A stretch of 64,000 bases of DNA from Spraguea lophii (taxonomy: Eukaryota > Microsporidia > Spragueidae): contig LDOQ01000016.1 in assembly GCA_001887945.1 (NCBI GenBank), forward strand, positions 1 to 64,000. Direction: 5' to 3'. Position 1 is the stretch's first letter; the number at the start of each line of letters is the position of its first letter. The notes under the pieces are model-generated. The model was given only the letters and a program-made list of their open reading frames with translations. It did not search any database and was not told the origin of the DNA. The position numbers and the translations under genes were made by a program. Of this stretch, positions 61,909 through 64,000 are shown one piece after another.

Positions 61909-63915
61909 TTATTCTTTATCTTCTTTTTCAGTCTTTTCTTCTTCCTCGTTCACTTCCTTTTGATCTTCGTTTTTTGCTTCTTTTGCCTCCTTTTCTTTCT
62001 TCTCCTGTTCTTCTTTTTCTCTTTTTTTCTCCTCTTCAGCTTTTCTTATTTCTTCTTCTTCCTTCTCTTTAATCTCTCTTAATATATCACACTCCATCGT
62101 TTCTATTTCCTTTACCATCTGCTCATGGTTGAATACATTATCCAAATTTAATATATTGTTCAAATCAAATTCTAATTTTAAATTTTTCTTATGAATGTGT
62201 ATCATACCTTTCATCTTATAGAGTGTTGGTGTGTATACATTTTTATCTTTGGTAAAACATTCTAATCTTTGAATGACTATTGTTTCAAAATCGGTTTTTC
62301 TTTGTTCAAATATTTTTTTCATTGCATCATAAATATCTTCTATTTTCTTATATGCTTCTTCTGAGTTACTTTTTTCACATGCCAATGTTTTACCTACAGG
62401 AGTAAATGAATATTCCTGTTTAATTTCTTCTACGAAAGATTTACGTTCAAATAATGAATTATAACATGGGAATGATAAACTTTCATATAAAATATGAAGA
62501 GATCTTTCTGTAATAGATCTTAATTCTCCTATTTGCTCTTGTTCTTTCTCTAAATTTAAATATACTTTCTCACAATCTTCTATTTGCTTTCTTATTCCAC
62601 CTTCAAAACCTAAAGTTCTAAAATCATAAGGAATATCATTATTGTCTATTTTTATCGAATTAATAGCAATAAAACCTTTGTTACAAATTTGTAAATCTAT
62701 TTTAACATGTTCCAATTCTTCTGTATTTTCTTTTTTAACTTCCAATTCTGCAATCATATCTTCATTAGTAAAGAAAGCCAATTTAAACGGTTCCTTTTTT
62801 TTGTAACTGACAACAAATGGATTGGATGGGCTCAGTGTACTTTTATCAAAAAGTTTTACACCAGAGCTTTCAGAATCCATCATTTTCAAAGTAACCTCAG
62901 CATTTAATAAATCAGCTATTTTAAAATTATTTCTCAATCCATTTTTAGATACATGGCATGCTAAAGCAGCACCATAAGATGCACTTTCAGAACCATTCAT
63001 ATATGTAGATACTTCTCCCAATATTTCTGCAACAATATCTTTAACATAAACATTATGCTGATTATCACCTATAACTTCTATTCCTCTTCCTTCACATTTA
63101 TCTTTCAAATCTTTCATAAAACATCTTAATTCGTCTAAATCTTCACGTATTAATTCCAAATACTCAGATTTTGTTAAAGAAATATCATAGCATTCATCTA
63201 TGTATTCAATTTTCACGGATACTTCATCTGTAGAATTTAATATTGTTTTTATAAAATTAATATTATTTCTTAGTTTTTCTCTGATTACAGCATTTTCTCC
63301 AAGTTCTGTATATTTTTTTAATAAATAAGATAAAATTTTATCATCAAAATTTTTAGCACCTAATTTAACACCAAGAATTTCTTCTGGTTTTAAAAGTTCT
63401 CCATCAGCTTCAAAAAATCCTGCTGTGGTTTTTGAATGCCCTAAATCTAAAACAACAAATTTTTCATTAAATTTTTCTTTCTTTATAACATGTGATACAG
63501 CAACTGCAGTAACATCTACCACAATAGATTGTACATTTATACCTGCTATCTGTGCTAAATTTACCAATCTCCTTCTTTCTTTTTCTTTAAAATAAAATGG
63601 TACAGAAAAAGTAACTGATGCATTACTATCAATTAGTTTTTTAAGATATCCAAGGAACATTTGTAAAATAGAAGCATTATCAAGCATATCATTACCTTCA
63701 TCTAATAATGCATCTCTAAATCCTCTATGTCTTAAAACAACATCTGCTTTTCTCTCTCCTTTTACCAAATTTCCAAATTTTCTTCGTGGTTTAGATAACT
63801 GAACAACAGTACTTATATTCCTTTTTGATAATTCATCTGATATTGCCATACCTCTACCTTTAGTTGTATATAAAACAGTTTTATAATCTCCAATGTCAAT
63901 TCCTATGCTTTCCAT
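61909..63915 (-). CDS. Hsp110/Sse1-type chaperone (Hsp70 superfamily)
   Basis: The 668-residue protein has an Hsp70-type ATPase domain (about 1-375): 'IGIDIGDYKTVLY' at the start, 'FVVLDLGHSKTTAGFFEADG' (about 150-170) and 'SASYGAALACH' (near 310). The divergence of these motifs, a short beta domain, and an extended helical C-terminus followed by a Glu/Lys-rich tail (about 605-668) fit Hsp110/Sse1 rather than canonical Hsp70. There is no signal peptide and no ER-retention end, so a cytosolic protein is more likely than Grp170/Lhs1. Hsp110 is the nucleotide exchange factor for Hsp70. AACCCC lies at 63921-63926, six bases before the ATG. The gene has no Asn-rich insert. Confidence 0.82.
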   Translation of the reverse strand: MESIGIDIGDYKTVLYTTKGRGMAISDELSKRNISTVVQLSKPRRKFGNLVKGERKADVVLRHRGFRDALLDEGNDMLDNASILQMFLGYLKKLIDSNASVTFSVPFYFKEKERRRLVNLAQIAGINVQSIVVDVTAVAVSHVIKKEKFNEKFVVLDLGHSKTTAGFFEADGELLKPEEILGVKLGAKNFDDKILSYLLKKYTELGENAVIREKLRNNINFIKTILNSTDEVSVKIEYIDECYDISLTKSEYLELIREDLDELRCFMKDLKDKCEGRGIEVIGDNQHNVYVKDIVAEILGEVSTYMNGSESASYGAALACHVSKNGLRNNFKIADLLNAEVTLKMMDSESSGVKLFDKSTLSPSNPFVVSYKKKEPFKLAFFTNEDMIAELEVKKENTEELEHVKIDLQICNKGFIAINSIKIDNNDIPYDFRTLGFEGGIRKQIEDCEKVYLNLEKEQEQIGELRSITERSLHILYESLSFPCYNSLFERKSFVEEIKQEYSFTPVGKTLACEKSNSEEAYKKIEDIYDAMKKIFEQRKTDFETIVIQRLECFTKDKNVYTPTLYKMKGMIHIHKKNLKLEFDLNNILNLDNVFNHEQMVKEIETMECDILREIKEKEEEEIRKAEEEKKREKEEQEKKEKEAKEAKNEDQKEVNEEEEKTEKEDKE

Positions 63916-64000
63916 ACCAAGGGGTTAAAGAAAAAATATATCAATGAAAATTTCTAGAAAAAAATAATATTTCGAAAAATTTCATTTGTTATTCATATTT

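Overview
The window looks like nuclear DNA of a microsporidian with a large, very AT-rich genome. The reasons are: short intronless eukaryotic genes of conserved families (Spt5, MSH6, Imp4, Derlin, UAP1, V-ATPase subunit a, cullin, XMAP215/TOG, Hsp110); a C-rich motif (ACCC or AACCC) a few bases upstream of most start codons, a known microsporidian start signal; small secreted orphan proteins; and DNA transposons of the Merlin type, which are known from microsporidia. The genus cannot be fixed from sequence alone. No rRNA, functional tRNA gene or CRISPR array was found.

Region 1 (1-22 kb) is a transposon graveyard. Bases 1-3464 are a GC-rich patchwork of non-LTR retrotransposon (LINE) fragments: two 3' ends with zinc-finger C-termini, a snippet of reverse transcriptase and a broken ORF1-like piece. 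After it come three Merlin (ISXO2-like) transposase relics, two Ty3/gypsy-like integrase relics, one clear Tc1/mariner DD34E relic and one doubtful one, and a fragmented membrane-protein gene. Most of the rest is AT-rich DNA with no recognisable gene.

Region 2 (22.9-52.5 kb) holds most of the housekeeping genes, often in convergent pairs: cullin and a p47/Shp1-like UBX protein facing V-ATPase subunit a; Spt5 facing MSH6; a polytopic membrane protein and UAP1 facing a MAN1/Heh-type inner-nuclear-membrane protein; then an XMAP215/TOG protein and Imp4. Several of these carry long Asn-rich low-complexity inserts.

Region 3 (52.5-64 kb) has Derlin, a PQ-loop (ANY1/SLC66A2-like) protein and Hsp110, plus three probable secreted or membrane orphans. 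These genes lack large Asn-rich inserts. Together the genes touch protein quality control (Derlin, p47, cullin, Hsp110), chitin precursor supply (UAP1), transcription, mismatch repair and microtubules.

The most interesting signal is a dispersed tRNA-derived SINE of about 490 bp with Pol III A and B boxes. Two fresh copies are flanked by perfect 14-bp target duplications, and at least six decayed copies lie in gaps between genes. Its 3' end matches the 3' tail of the LINE at the start of the window, which suggests a LINE/SINE partnership. The second notable signal is a 19-nt telomere-like element that recurs five times inside Asn-rich inserts of three genes, always in the same frame.
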